From: DATJKD01 sp963834855
GTDB taxonomy: Bacteria; Pseudomonadota; Gammaproteobacteria; Steroidobacterales; Steroidobacteraceae
Reading direction: 5' to 3'
Length of the DNA: 64,000 nt
Assembly: GCA_963834855.1 (NCBI GenBank)
Contig: CAWIDH010000024.1
Location: 62,001 to 126,000, forward strand
Notes under the pieces: model-generated
Database searches by the model: none
Told to the model about the DNA's origin: nothing
The model's input: the letters and a program-made list of their open reading frames with translations, nothing else
Shown here: piece by piece, positions 17,415 to 25,999 of the stretch
Numbering within the stretch: the stretch's first letter is position 1
Layout: each line of letters begins with the position of its first letter
Translations under genes and position numbers: made by a program

Positions 17415-18150
17415 AGGTGCCGTTGCGCTGCCCTGTGCTCTTTTCGTCCCACTTCGGCACATCGACGCCCTTCACTATGAGCCACAGGGCGAGCCCCGAT
17501 TCCGCGGCGGCGGCGGGCAGCAAGATCCAGGGGAACAGACTCGCGGCGACGGGTGGAGCGAGGATCTCCGCAAAGCTGTTCGCCAGGTAACCCAGACCTC
17601 CGATGACCAGCAGGACGCCGATGATCCTGGGCAAGTAGCCTGATAGGTAGATCAGGTACCCGAGCAGCACACAGTGAACGCCGAAGAAAATCAGGCTGAG
17701 GCCGTAGCCCTGGCCATGCAGCCTGAGCGACAGGTACGCCAGCGCCTGCAATTGCGGCGGGTCGAAGGCTTTCAGATAGTCGGCGCCTCCCAGCACAACC
17801 ACGGCCGCAACCAGGAAGAGCTTGGAGGTGGCATAGACGGCGACGAATGTCACCCTGTGAAACGCCGCAAGCAGAGCCACGTTGCGGCTGACCGGCTTGA
17901 GCAGGACATACAGGATCATCGCCAGCGCGACATCGCACAGACAGGTGAGCATTTCGCCCGCCAGGCCGACGCGGAACAGCGTCTCAGACCCCAGGATGTT
18001 GCTGGCGGTAGCGGCGGCGTCGCCCCGCACGATGAGCCGGCCCCGGACAAAGAGCTCGCCGAAGAGGGCCGCCACGATGATGAACAGGTAGAGCGCCCCG
18101 CCGACGCGTGCGTAGATCTGCGGCGAGCCTTCAACGGCACGACGTGTCAC
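17413..18150 (-). CDS. DUF4386 family membrane protein
   Basis: About 245 residues and six hydrophobic segments, opening IYARVGGALYLFIIVAALFG, the usual DUF4386 first helix, with LFRVGLAGEMLTCLCDVALA and RLHGQGYGLSLIFFGVHCVL further on. I prefer GTG 18150, which has GAGGGAGG four bases upstream, over GTG 18168. The function of DUF4386 proteins is unknown. It is the third gene of the operon DUF4386 / MDR dehydrogenase / DUF4386 and shares only distant similarity with the other DUF4386 member. Confidence 0.82.
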   Translation of the reverse strand: MTRRAVEGSPQIYARVGGALYLFIIVAALFGELFVRGRLIVRGDAAATASNILGSETLFRVGLAGEMLTCLCDVALAMILYVLLKPVSRNVALLAAFHRVTFVAVYATSKLFLVAAVVVLGGADYLKAFDPPQLQALAYLSLRLHGQGYGLSLIFFGVHCVLLGYLIYLSGYLPRIIGVLLVIGGLGYLANSFAEILAPPVAASLFPWILLPAAAAESGLALWLIVKGVDVPKWDEKSTGQRNGT

Positions 18151-18168
18151 GGCGCCTCCCTCGAGCAC

Positions 18169-19281
18169 TTACTCCAAAGTTATTACTACTTTTCCTCGAG
18201 CGTGCCCTTCTTCCAGGTACCGGATGGCCGCGGGGACCTCACTCAGGCTGTAACGCCGGTCGATGACCGGTGTCACTTTTCCGGCCTGCATGAGATCGCC
18301 CAGGATGGTCAGGTCCTCCTTGTTCAGTTCCGCCAGGAGCATGCCCATGTCCTGGGGCACGAACCATGACAACATCATCGCCTTGATTGGTTTAGCCATC
18401 GGCCCGATCCACCGGCCGTTGTCCGGTCCTCCGCCTCCGATCAGGACGAATCTCCCCTCGGGCTTCAAGATGCGCCGGTTCTCCGACAACGAGCGGTTTC
18501 CGACATTGTCCAGGATCACGTCGTAACGCTGCGCACTCCTGGTGTAATCCTCCGTGGTGTAGTCAATGACCTGATCTGCGCCGAGTGAGCGGACCATCTC
18601 CACGTTCCGCGTACTGCATACGCCGGTCACATGGGCGCCGAATGACTTGGCGATCTGCACGGCGAACGTACCCACGCCTCCCGACGCACCGTTGATCAGG
18701 ACCTTCTGCCCCGGCTGAACCTTGCCCTTGTCGCGAAGACCCTGCAATGCGGTGATCGCCGCGATAGGGACGGACGCCGCCTGCTCAAACGTCAGGTTGG
18801 CCGGTTTCACCACCACCGCTCGATCCGCTCGAACAGCGACATACTCGGCGAGGGCCCCGGACCTCGCACCGAATACGTCGTCGCCAGGTTTGAACTGCGT
18901 TACGTTTCGGCCGACCGCTTCAACCGTCCCGGCGTAGTCAACCCCAAGCCGTGTGTCCTTTGGTTTACGCAGGCCGGACTCGATACGCATGAGGTACGGC
19001 GTGCCTCGCATGTAGTGCCAGTCGAGTGGATTGACCGCAGCCGCGCGAACCCTTACGAGCACCTGATCCTCCTCTGGATTCGGCTTTTCGATGTCCTCGA
19101 GCTTGAGAACCTCGGCCGTCCCATAGTCGCAATAGACGATTGCTTTCATCGGGCTGCCTGGGGCAGATGCGTTGGGGTCGTCGCATGCGTTGCTCGACGT
19201 CCAGTAGGCGACCAGAAACGCCACCAGCAACGCGAGCGGAATCGCGATTGCAGTCCACGCAAGCACGCGTTTCAGCTTCAT
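18169..19281 (-). CDS. membrane-anchored NAD(P)-dependent MDR oxidoreductase (quinone oxidoreductase/alcohol dehydrogenase superfamily)
   Basis: About 370 residues. From MKAIVYCDYGTAEVLKLEDI onward it is a complete medium-chain dehydrogenase/reductase: VRAAAVNPLDWHYMRG, GVDYAGTVEAVG, then the NADP-binding loop INGASGGVGTFAVQIAKSFG. It lacks the catalytic zinc ligands of classic alcohol dehydrogenases, as in zinc-independent quinone or enone reductases. Unusually, this core is preceded by about 45 residues with a transmembrane helix (VLAWTAIAIPLALLVAFLV), so the enzyme is probably tethered to the inner membrane. ATG 19281 overlaps the stop of the upstream DUF4386 gene by four bases. It likely reduces a lipophilic enone or quinone. 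Confidence 0.85.
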   Translation of the reverse strand: MKLKRVLAWTAIAIPLALLVAFLVAYWTSSNACDDPNASAPGSPMKAIVYCDYGTAEVLKLEDIEKPNPEEDQVLVRVRAAAVNPLDWHYMRGTPYLMRIESGLRKPKDTRLGVDYAGTVEAVGRNVTQFKPGDDVFGARSGALAEYVAVRADRAVVVKPANLTFEQAASVPIAAITALQGLRDKGKVQPGQKVLINGASGGVGTFAVQIAKSFGAHVTGVCSTRNVEMVRSLGADQVIDYTTEDYTRSAQRYDVILDNVGNRSLSENRRILKPEGRFVLIGGGGPDNGRWIGPMAKPIKAMMLSWFVPQDMGMLLAELNKEDLTILGDLMQAGKVTPVIDRRYSLSEVPAAIRYLEEGHARGKVVITLE

Positions 19282-20000
19282 AGGCCTGGCACTCCAACGT
19301 GAGTAGGACTCTCTTCCCGGTGAGCTCGGACGGCGTGCCGATCCTCGAAGCCCCTGGTCACCAGCCATAGCACCAGGGCCACCTGGCTCAGTCCGATCGG
19401 CATGAACATCAGCATCACGGTGCGATGCCCGAGCAGCGGAATCATGGCCCCTGCAATCAGCACCACGACCGCGATCAGGCCGAAGGCAGACAATGCGCGC
19501 GGAATCAGTGTGAAGCGGAACAGCACGCCGTAGAACACGATAAGCGAACCGCCTGAAACGAGGAGATTAGTGTAGTGCGCCGAGTTTCGCACTGCCCTGA
19601 CCAGCGCCGCTGGCGCCTGGAAGAGAGCGACGTTCGCAGCGTCCGCCTTCGCGTATTCCTGGCTCAAAGCCAGCATGGACCGTACGGCGATCCCCTCGAC
19701 GATGAGTCCCGAACAGCTGACTACCGCGAGCGCCAGGAACCAGATCGCCATCGCGTGGCTGTACTGCCGGAAGAGGGGGAGCGCCGTGATCGCGATTCCG
19801 ACCGAGAGCGCCCCCGTCAACAGTGACAGCAGCACGGCCACGTTGACCTGGGTCGGGTACGCAGCTGCATTCGCGAGGAATCCCGGGGGCGCAGTCGTCG
19901 CCGGCGCGAGCAACACGAAGTTCACGACAGGCGCGACGACCATCTGCACAAGGAACAGCAAGCCGATGATTCGTCCGACGCTCTTTGCAGTTCTCATCAT
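19278..20000 (-). CDS. DUF4386 family membrane protein (operon leader)
   Basis: 240 residues with six predicted transmembrane helices. It starts RTAKSVGRIIGLLFLVQMVV and has the polar NSAHYTNLLVSGGSLIVFYG segment typical of DUF4386. ATG 20000 is followed by a second ATG and preceded by AAGGAG. It leads the three-gene operon with the MDR dehydrogenase and a second DUF4386 protein. The 109-bp element lies 62 bases upstream of its start. The role is unknown; DUF4386 genes often sit beside regulators and dehydrogenases. Confidence 0.84.
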   Translation of the reverse strand: MMRTAKSVGRIIGLLFLVQMVVAPVVNFVLLAPATTAPPGFLANAAAYPTQVNVAVLLSLLTGALSVGIAITALPLFRQYSHAMAIWFLALAVVSCSGLIVEGIAVRSMLALSQEYAKADAANVALFQAPAALVRAVRNSAHYTNLLVSGGSLIVFYGVLFRFTLIPRALSAFGLIAVVVLIAGAMIPLLGHRTVMLMFMPIGLSQVALVLWLVTRGFEDRHAVRAHREESPTHVGVPGL

Positions 20001-20061
20001 CGGCTCCTTGTTGGATCGCGGCCGGGGTCAGTCGACGGCCAGGCCGGGCCGCTTCGGCCGG

Positions 20062-20170
20062 GACTATGGTCGCGCGGCGGAGGACGGGCCAGCCCCATGC
20101 GACGAGCGACGACCGAGCGTGGTCGAGTCACGATACGGACGGACGAGCGGCGGTCGGCACCGTATCGTCG
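20062..20170. repeat. copy B of the 109-bp intergenic element, upstream of the DUF4386/MDR operon
   Basis: It aligns without gaps to 17306-17414. It contains an additional inverted pair, ACGATACGG (20130) and CCGTATCGT (20160), which is imperfect in copy A. It lies between the DUF4386 operon start and the LytS-type kinase gene. A related 10-bp palindrome, GACTATAGTC, follows at 20204-20213 just before the kinase start. Confidence 0.75.
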
Positions 20171-20218
20171 GCAGCCAGCGGGCCCCGGCGGATGCAACCG
20201 TTGGACTATAGTCACGTC

Positions 20219-21298
20219 ATGTCACTCGCTCCTCCCACTGAAAAGTCGCGTGGCCTTGCCGTGATTCTGGGCTGGCGGCGCGTGCGATTCACCCTTGCGG
20301 TCTCCACGTTATTCGGTCTCCTGCTCAGCATTCACTCGGAGACGGCGACCGTCGTGGTGGTCGCCCGCGCCTGGCTCGTAGGGCTGGCCGCCATGCTGGC
20401 GTTCGGGCTCTTTGAGCAGTGGCCCCGACGCCTGCCCCGGTGGCTTGCACGCTCGGCGCTGCAACTCATCGGTATTGCGGCGGTAGTACCGCTCAGCGCG
20501 CTGCTGGCGTACTGGATCACGACGGGTGGCGATCCGCAGATCGCTCACGACGAGAAGCGGGCCATGGGCTACGCGATGCTTACCTTCACGGGCGTCCTGT
20601 TCGCGCCCTGGATCGCGGTGGGCGCGATGCTGAAGCAGCGAGATGCCTTCGCGCGCGATCAGGCGCTGGCCTTCGAGCTGGAGCGCAGTCAACTCGAGCG
20701 CAACGCGCTGGACGCGCGGCTGCGGCTGCTGCAGGCCCAGGTGGAGCCCCACTTTCTATTCAACACCCTGGCCAACGTGCAGGAGCTGGTGGACGCCGGC
20801 TCGCCGCAGGCCTCGAAGGTGCTGGCGAGCCTGATCGCCTACCTTCGCGCCGCGGTGCCCCGTATGCACGAGCCGGCGACGACGCTGGGTCAGGAGCTGG
20901 AGTTGGTGCGCGCGTACCTGGAGCTGATGCAGATGCGCATGCCCGATCGACTGCAGTTCGTGCTTCATATCGATCCGTCGGCGACGGGACTTCGATGCCC
21001 ACCGATGACGCTGCTCACGCTCGTCGAAAACGCCGTTCGCCACGGTATCGACCCCAGCGAAGTGGGCGGGCGCATCGATGTGGACGTGTGGCTGCGCGAT
21101 GGCCGCTGCTGCGTGCGTGTCACAGACACGGGCGTCGGTCTGCAGGCAACGGGCAGTGGACTCGGCACTGGCCTGTCGACGCTGCGCGAGCGCCTGCAGC
21201 TGGCGTTTGGTGGGGACGCGCAGTTGCGCCTGACCGAGGTGGAGCCGCACGGCGTGAGTGCCGAGCTGGACTTCCCCGCACGGCGGGAACCGACATGA
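20219..21298 (+). CDS. LytS/AlgZ-type sensor histidine kinase
   Basis: About 360 residues. The N-terminal ~140 contain four hydrophobic segments forming a membrane sensor. The His_kinase domain carries the phospho-acceptor His178 in LLQAQVEPHFLFNTL, followed by the N-box LLTLVENAVRHGID and the G-box VTDTGVGL. This is the short dimerisation/phosphotransfer type that pairs with LytTR regulators. ATG 20219 is used; ATG 20192 in the same frame is possible. The next gene starts inside its stop codon (ATGA), so kinase and regulator are coupled. It is divergent from the DUF4386/MDR operon, and the palindrome GACTATAGTC lies immediately upstream. Confidence 0.9.
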   Translation: MSLAPPTEKSRGLAVILGWRRVRFTLAVSTLFGLLLSIHSETATVVVVARAWLVGLAAMLAFGLFEQWPRRLPRWLARSALQLIGIAAVVPLSALLAYWITTGGDPQIAHDEKRAMGYAMLTFTGVLFAPWIAVGAMLKQRDAFARDQALAFELERSQLERNALDARLRLLQAQVEPHFLFNTLANVQELVDAGSPQASKVLASLIAYLRAAVPRMHEPATTLGQELELVRAYLELMQMRMPDRLQFVLHIDPSATGLRCPPMTLLTLVENAVRHGIDPSEVGGRIDVDVWLRDGRCCVRVTDTGVGLQATGSGLGTGLSTLRERLQLAFGGDAQLRLTEVEPHGVSAELDFPARREPT

Positions 21299-22080
21299 CC
21301 TCGCAGCGCCCGACCGCCCTGATTGCCGATGACGAGCCCCTGCTGCGGGACTCGCTCGAGCGCCTGCTCAAGCAGGCCTGGCCTGAGCTGGAAGTGGTGG
21401 CGCAGGCGCGCAACGGCCGCGAGGCGATCGACCAGTTCGAGGCGCAGCGGCCCGACATCTGTTTCCTGGATGTGCACATGCCGGGTACGACGGGCGTCGA
21501 GGCCGCACGCCACATCGGCTCACGGGCGCACCTGGTCTTCGTCACGGCTTACGACCAGTACGCCGTGCAGGCCTTCGCCCACGGCGTGCTCGACTACCTC
21601 GTAAAGCCGGTGGAACCGTCGCGCCTCGCCACGACAGTCGCGCGCCTGCAGGAGCGGCTGCGTGCCGCACAGCCGGCGCTCAACACCGAGGAGCTGCTGC
21701 GGCAGCTCGCGGCAAGTCTCCAGCGAAGCGCCGCACCAGCGCCGCTACGCTGGGTCCGCGCCTCAGTGGGACAGACCGTGCGCCTGATCGCGGTGGACGA
21801 CATCGACTTCCTGCGTTCCGAGGAGAAGTACACCATGATCGCCTGGCGCGACGACGCGGGGCAGCCGCGCGAGGCGGTGATCCGCCTGCCGCTGAAGGAA
21901 CTGGTCGCTCAGCTCGATCCGTCGCGGTTCGCGCAGGTGCACCGCTCGGTCGTCGTGAACCTGCGTGCGATAGCGCATGTCACGCGCGGCGCCAACGAGA
22001 CCGCGGACATCCACCTGAAGGGTCGCGACGAGGTGTTGCCCGTGAGCCGCAGTTATCTGCACTTGTTTCGTCAGATGTAA
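21295..22080 (+). CDS. LytTR-family response regulator
   Basis: About 261 residues. The receiver domain has the acidic pair D12/D13 (IADDEP), phospho-acceptor Asp59 (CFLDVHMPG), the Thr switch in VFVTAYD and the Lys in LVKPVEP. A linker of about 30 residues leads to a LytTR DNA-binding domain (VDDIDFLRSEEKYTMIAWR, then FAQVHRSVVVNLRAI and VLPVSRSYLHLFR). It is translationally coupled to the kinase. LytTR proteins of the AlgR kind bind short sites often as spaced repeats. The two 109-bp elements and the palindrome before the kinase gene are natural candidate targets, by inference. Confidence 0.92.
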   Translation: MTSQRPTALIADDEPLLRDSLERLLKQAWPELEVVAQARNGREAIDQFEAQRPDICFLDVHMPGTTGVEAARHIGSRAHLVFVTAYDQYAVQAFAHGVLDYLVKPVEPSRLATTVARLQERLRAAQPALNTEELLRQLAASLQRSAAPAPLRWVRASVGQTVRLIAVDDIDFLRSEEKYTMIAWRDDAGQPREAVIRLPLKELVAQLDPSRFAQVHRSVVVNLRAIAHVTRGANETADIHLKGRDEVLPVSRSYLHLFRQM

Positions 22081-22140
22081 TTGGCAGGCACGCAAGCGTC
22101 ACGTCGCTCGGCGCAAAGCGATCTCAGGTGCGTTCCAGAC

Positions 22141-23263
22141 CTAGTCAATTGGCCAGGGCATCTCTTTCGGTAACGTGATCTCCGTCGGCGCGTCGCGCGC
22201 CGGTCGCTGCGCAGCCATATCGACGGCGCGCCACCACGGCTCGACATCCTTGCCATGGGAGGGCTCGGCCGGCTCGCCGAGGCGCGGCATTACGAGTTGT
22301 GCGCCCGCTTTCGGGCCCAATTCCAGCAGGGCCTCCGCGGGCTGGTCCCACGCGTGCATCGCCAGGCTGAACGTTCCCCAGTGCACCGGCAGGAACGGGC
22401 CGCCGCCGAGAAGCGCCAGCGCCTCGAGTGCGTTTTCAGGCCCGAGGTGGATGTCACCCCAGGCAGGATGAAACGCGCCCACCTCCAGCATCACCAGGTC
22501 GAACGGACCGAACCGCTCGCGGATGGCCCGATACTCCGTCGTAAGGCCCGTGTCGCCGCTGAAGAACACGGTGTGACGTTGCGACCGGAGCACGAGCGAG
22601 GACCACAGGGTGGCGTTACGATCTTTCAGTCCACGCCCGGAAAAGTGCTGCGAGGGCGCAGCAGTCACCGTGAGCCCGGTGTTGGGCAAGCGGTGCGTTT
22701 CCCACCAGTCGAGCTCGACGATGCGCTCGGGCTGCACGCCCCAGGCCTCGAGGTGTGCGCCGACCCCGAGCGACGTGACGAACGGTACGTCGCACCTTGG
22801 CAAGCTGGCGGATCGTGGGGTAGTCGAGATGGTCGTAGTGATCGTGCGATACGATCACGAGGTCCACCGGCGGCATGGCGCGAAGCGGGACCGGCACAGG
22901 CTGGAACCGCTTGGGACCGGCGAGCGCCGATGGCGACGCGCGCGGTCCCCAGACCGGATCGGTGAGCACCCGGAGGCCGTCGATCTCGATCAGGAGCGTG
23001 GAGTGCCCGAGCCAGGTGGCGCGCAGCCCGCTGGCGGGCGGCTTGGTCCAGGCGTCCAGAGGGCTCATCGAGGGCAACGGCCCGCGCGGCACGCGACGCT
23101 CGCCGCCGCAGAGAAACTCGCTGACGGAAGGCATCGCTGCGTTCGGGTCGCGCAAGCCCGGCATGATGGGGTGCGCATTACGGAAGCGGTCGCCTGCCCA
23201 ACGCGGCGACGCGCTGATGCGTTCGAGTCGCGCGCCCTGCGGTCTCTTTCCCAGCGATTTCAT
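22141..23263 (-). CDS. metallo-beta-lactamase-fold hydrolase (NAPE-PLD/UlaG-like), one frameshift
   Basis: About 370 residues when joined. The first part has LRATWLGHSTLLIEIDGLRV and the metal motif VIVSHDHYDHLD (HxHxDH). The second part has VFFSGDTGL, a HPAWGDIHLGPENAL segment and PVHWGTFSLAMHAW, which supply the remaining ligands. This is the arrangement of N-acylphosphatidylethanolamine phospholipase D-like and lactonase-like MBL proteins. The frame breaks near 22800: dropping one G from the GG pair gives LAKCDVPFVTSLG and a continuous protein. A sequencing indel is the simplest explanation. It likely cleaves a phosphodiester, lactone or amide lipid; the substrate is not known. Confidence 0.82.
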
Positions 23264-23294
23264 CCTGCGATCTCCAAGGACCGAGTCGCGCCCC

Positions 23295-23563
23295 TCAGCG
23301 ACTGATGATCACGGTATCCAGGTCGCCGACTTGACCGGCAGCGGTATAGGGATAGCCGGCGGGTTTATCCGAAGCACCCCACCCAAGAAAATCAAAGGCA
23401 ATGACTCGACGTGGTGGCGTGAGATGAGGAGACAGACGGTCGTAGGATGTAGATTGTCCGGGAACCCATGCATCAGGATGATCGCCGGTTCCTCGCCGGG
23501 GTATTCCCGGACGTAGATCCGATGTTGATTCCGCTGCACGAACGTCTCTCGGTAGACCATCAT
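23295..23563 (-). pseudogene. remnant of an alpha/beta hydrolase
   Basis: It starts with MMVYRETFVQRNQHRIYV and AIILMHGFPDN, the N-terminal strand and oxyanion-hole HGFPDN of an alpha/beta hydrolase (haloalkane dehalogenase or epoxide hydrolase branch). It continues, after a one-base shift near 23445, as SYDRLSPHLTPPRRVIAFDF and LGWGASDKPAGYPY. It ends after about 90 residues, before the nucleophile elbow, whereas the family is about 290 long. Both a frameshift and loss of the catalytic two thirds argue for a true gene remnant. Confidence 0.7.
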
Positions 23564-23811
23564 TCCCTCCGGAAAGCATGGCGCCTTCCTTCAGCTTGCC
23601 GCGCCCGGGGCGGTGGCGGCAACGACGGTCGGAGAGGTCGCGTTCATCGGCTGGGCACCTCGTTGGTGTGGCGCCAGCCTGGCGCGTCGAGGGGTGTCGG
23701 TGCGACCATCCGGGGCGCCAACACGTCTATTCTATAAGGTGGTTCCGGTCGAGTGGTCTGCGATTGATGCCCAAAGCCCAGCGCACGCCGACCCTCTCTC
23801 GAGGGTACGTA

Positions 23812-25999
23812 ATGTATGCATCCAGGCTACTGCTCTGTCTGTCGCTGACGGTTTGCGCGCCGTCGTTCGGCGCGGACAGCGAGGTCAATCCGGTTCGAAG
23901 ACAGCCACCGGAGACGGCTGAGGCCGACGTCCACAAGGTGATTGTGAAATTCCGTGGGGAAAGCCTGGACGTTGCGGCTCGCCAGAGCGACACGGCGCAA
24001 GCGCAGTCGGGAAAAAACCGGGCCGTTGCGTTGGCTCAACGTGCCGGCCTGACGCTCAAGGAATCGCGTGAGATGGTGCCTGGGATGCACGCCATGCAGG
24101 TGCAGACGCTAAGCTCGGGTGAATCGCTTGCCACGAGTCTCGCCCGGTTTCGGGCCGACCCGGCGGTCGAATACGCCGAGCCCGATCACCGGCGCTACGT
24201 CCATGCAATGCCCAACGACCCGCTGTTCCTCGGCTTTCAATGGCACCTGAAGAACGACAGCAGCACCCCGAGCGCCATCGACGCGGTAAGCGCCTGGGAT
24301 ACGACGCAAGGAGGGGACGGCATCGTCATCGCCGTAATCGATACCGGCGTGCGCTTCGATCATCCGGATCTCAAGCGCGTGGCAGCCGCGGGACGGCTGC
24401 TCGACGGCTACGATTTCATAACCGACCCCATGGTTGCGAACGACGGCGGCGGGCCCGATGCGGACGCTTCTGACCCCGGTGATTGGTGCCAGGAGTCCGA
24501 GACCGACAGCTCCTGGCACGGCACCCGGGTGTCCGGCATTGTCGGCGCAATGACCAACAACGCGACCGGCGTTGCGGGCATCACTTGGCAGGGGCGGATC
24601 CTGCCTGTGCGCGCCCTCGGCAAATGCGGGGGCGACGACTCGGACATCATTCCGGCGGTGCTGTGGGCGGCGGGCATTCACGTCAGCGGTGTGGCGGACA
24701 ACCCTGACCCCGCAAAAATCATCAATATGAGTCTAGGCAGCACAGGGAATTGCCCCCAATCCTGGCAGGATGCGATCTCCCAGGTCGTCGCGCGCGGCGT
24801 GCTCGTCGTCGCCTCCGCGGGCAACGAGGGCGGGCCGGTCGCTTCGCCCGCGAACTGCCCGGGCGTGGCCGCTGTCGCCGGCCTGCGGCACGCCGGCACC
24901 AAGGTCGGATTCAGCAGTCTCGGCCCCAAGATCGCGCTCAGCGCGCCGGGCGGCAATTGCGTGAACCCGAGCGGAGCCCTGCCTGTATTCGATCGACACC
25001 ACATCGAACGACGGCGCCACGACGCCGGGCGCGAACACCTACACGGACCCGACGAATTTCAACGTCGGCACGAGTTTTTCAGCGCCCATCGTGGCGGGAA
25101 TCGCGGCGCTCATGGCAGCGGTGAACAGTCAGCTCGACTCTGCACAGCTCATCGGGCGGCTGCAGAGCGGGGCGAAGCCCTTCCCGAAATCGCCGGATAC
25201 GACGGTCCCGGATTGCCACGTTCCCGCCAGTGGGCTTGACCTTCAGACGAGTGAATGTAACTGCACGACCGACACTTGCGGCGCGGGCATGGCCAACGCC
25301 AACGGCTCGGTGGCCGAAGCGCTGCGTCCAGTCGCCGTCGCAACCGCCGATCCGACTACGGCAGTGTCCGGACAGACGGTCAGCCTCGATGGCTCGGGCA
25401 GCTTTGCATCCAATGGCCGCTCGATCGCCGGTTACGCCTGGACGGTGGTTTCATCGAGCGGGGAGGCGCCGGCGATCGCCAACGCGGATATGCAGAGTGC
25501 GTCATTCACGGCGGGGAACAACGGGGTCGTCACGTTGCGATTGACCGTGACCGACAGTCAAGGCGCGCAAGGCTCCGCCGACGTAGGCGTGAGCACGCCG
25601 GTTGTCACAGTCACAGTGTCTCCAAGCACCGCAAGCGTCAGCGCGGGCGGCGGAACCCAGGCCTTTACTGCAACGGTGGAGAACACCTCGAACACCGCAG
25701 TGACCTGGCAGGTTGACGGGGTGACGGGCGGGAATTCGACGGTGGGCACCATTTCGACGTCGGGCCTTTACACCGCGCCGGCCAGGGTGCCTTCGTCCGC
25801 GACGGTGACGGTGACGGCGAAATCGGACGCCGACACCACCCGCTCCGACTCAGCGCAAGTCACGATCACTCAGAGCTCGCAAAACGGCGGCGGAGGCGGC
25901 GGCGCGTTCCATGGCGCGTGGTTGCTGGCCTGTCTGCTGGCGCTGGTTTCCTGCCGCCGGTATCGTGAGCACCGTCAGTCCTGCAAGGCTCAGAACTGA
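23812..25999 (+). CDS. secreted subtilisin-like (S8) protease with PKD/Ig-like domains and a GlyGly-CTERM-like tail, one frameshift
   Basis: About 728 residues when joined. ATG 23812 follows CGAGGGT; a signal peptide ends PSFGAD. A propeptide inhibitor region (HKVIVKFRGESLDVAAR) precedes the catalytic domain with Asp in IAVIDTGVRFDHPDL, His in SSWHGTRVSGIVGAM and Ser in NVGTSFSAPIVAGIAALM. The frame shifts near 24985; dropping one C from CCC gives CLYSIDTTSNDGA and joins the parts. The C-terminal part has a PKD-like domain (SLDGSGSFASNGRSIAGYAW), an Ig-like domain (VTVSPSTASVSAGGG), and ends GGGGGGAFHGAWLLACLLAL plus a basic tail. This is a glycine-rich, membrane-spanning, Arg-ended sorting tail like those processed by rhombosortase. 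It converges on the TonB receptor gene with a small overlap. Confidence 0.86.
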
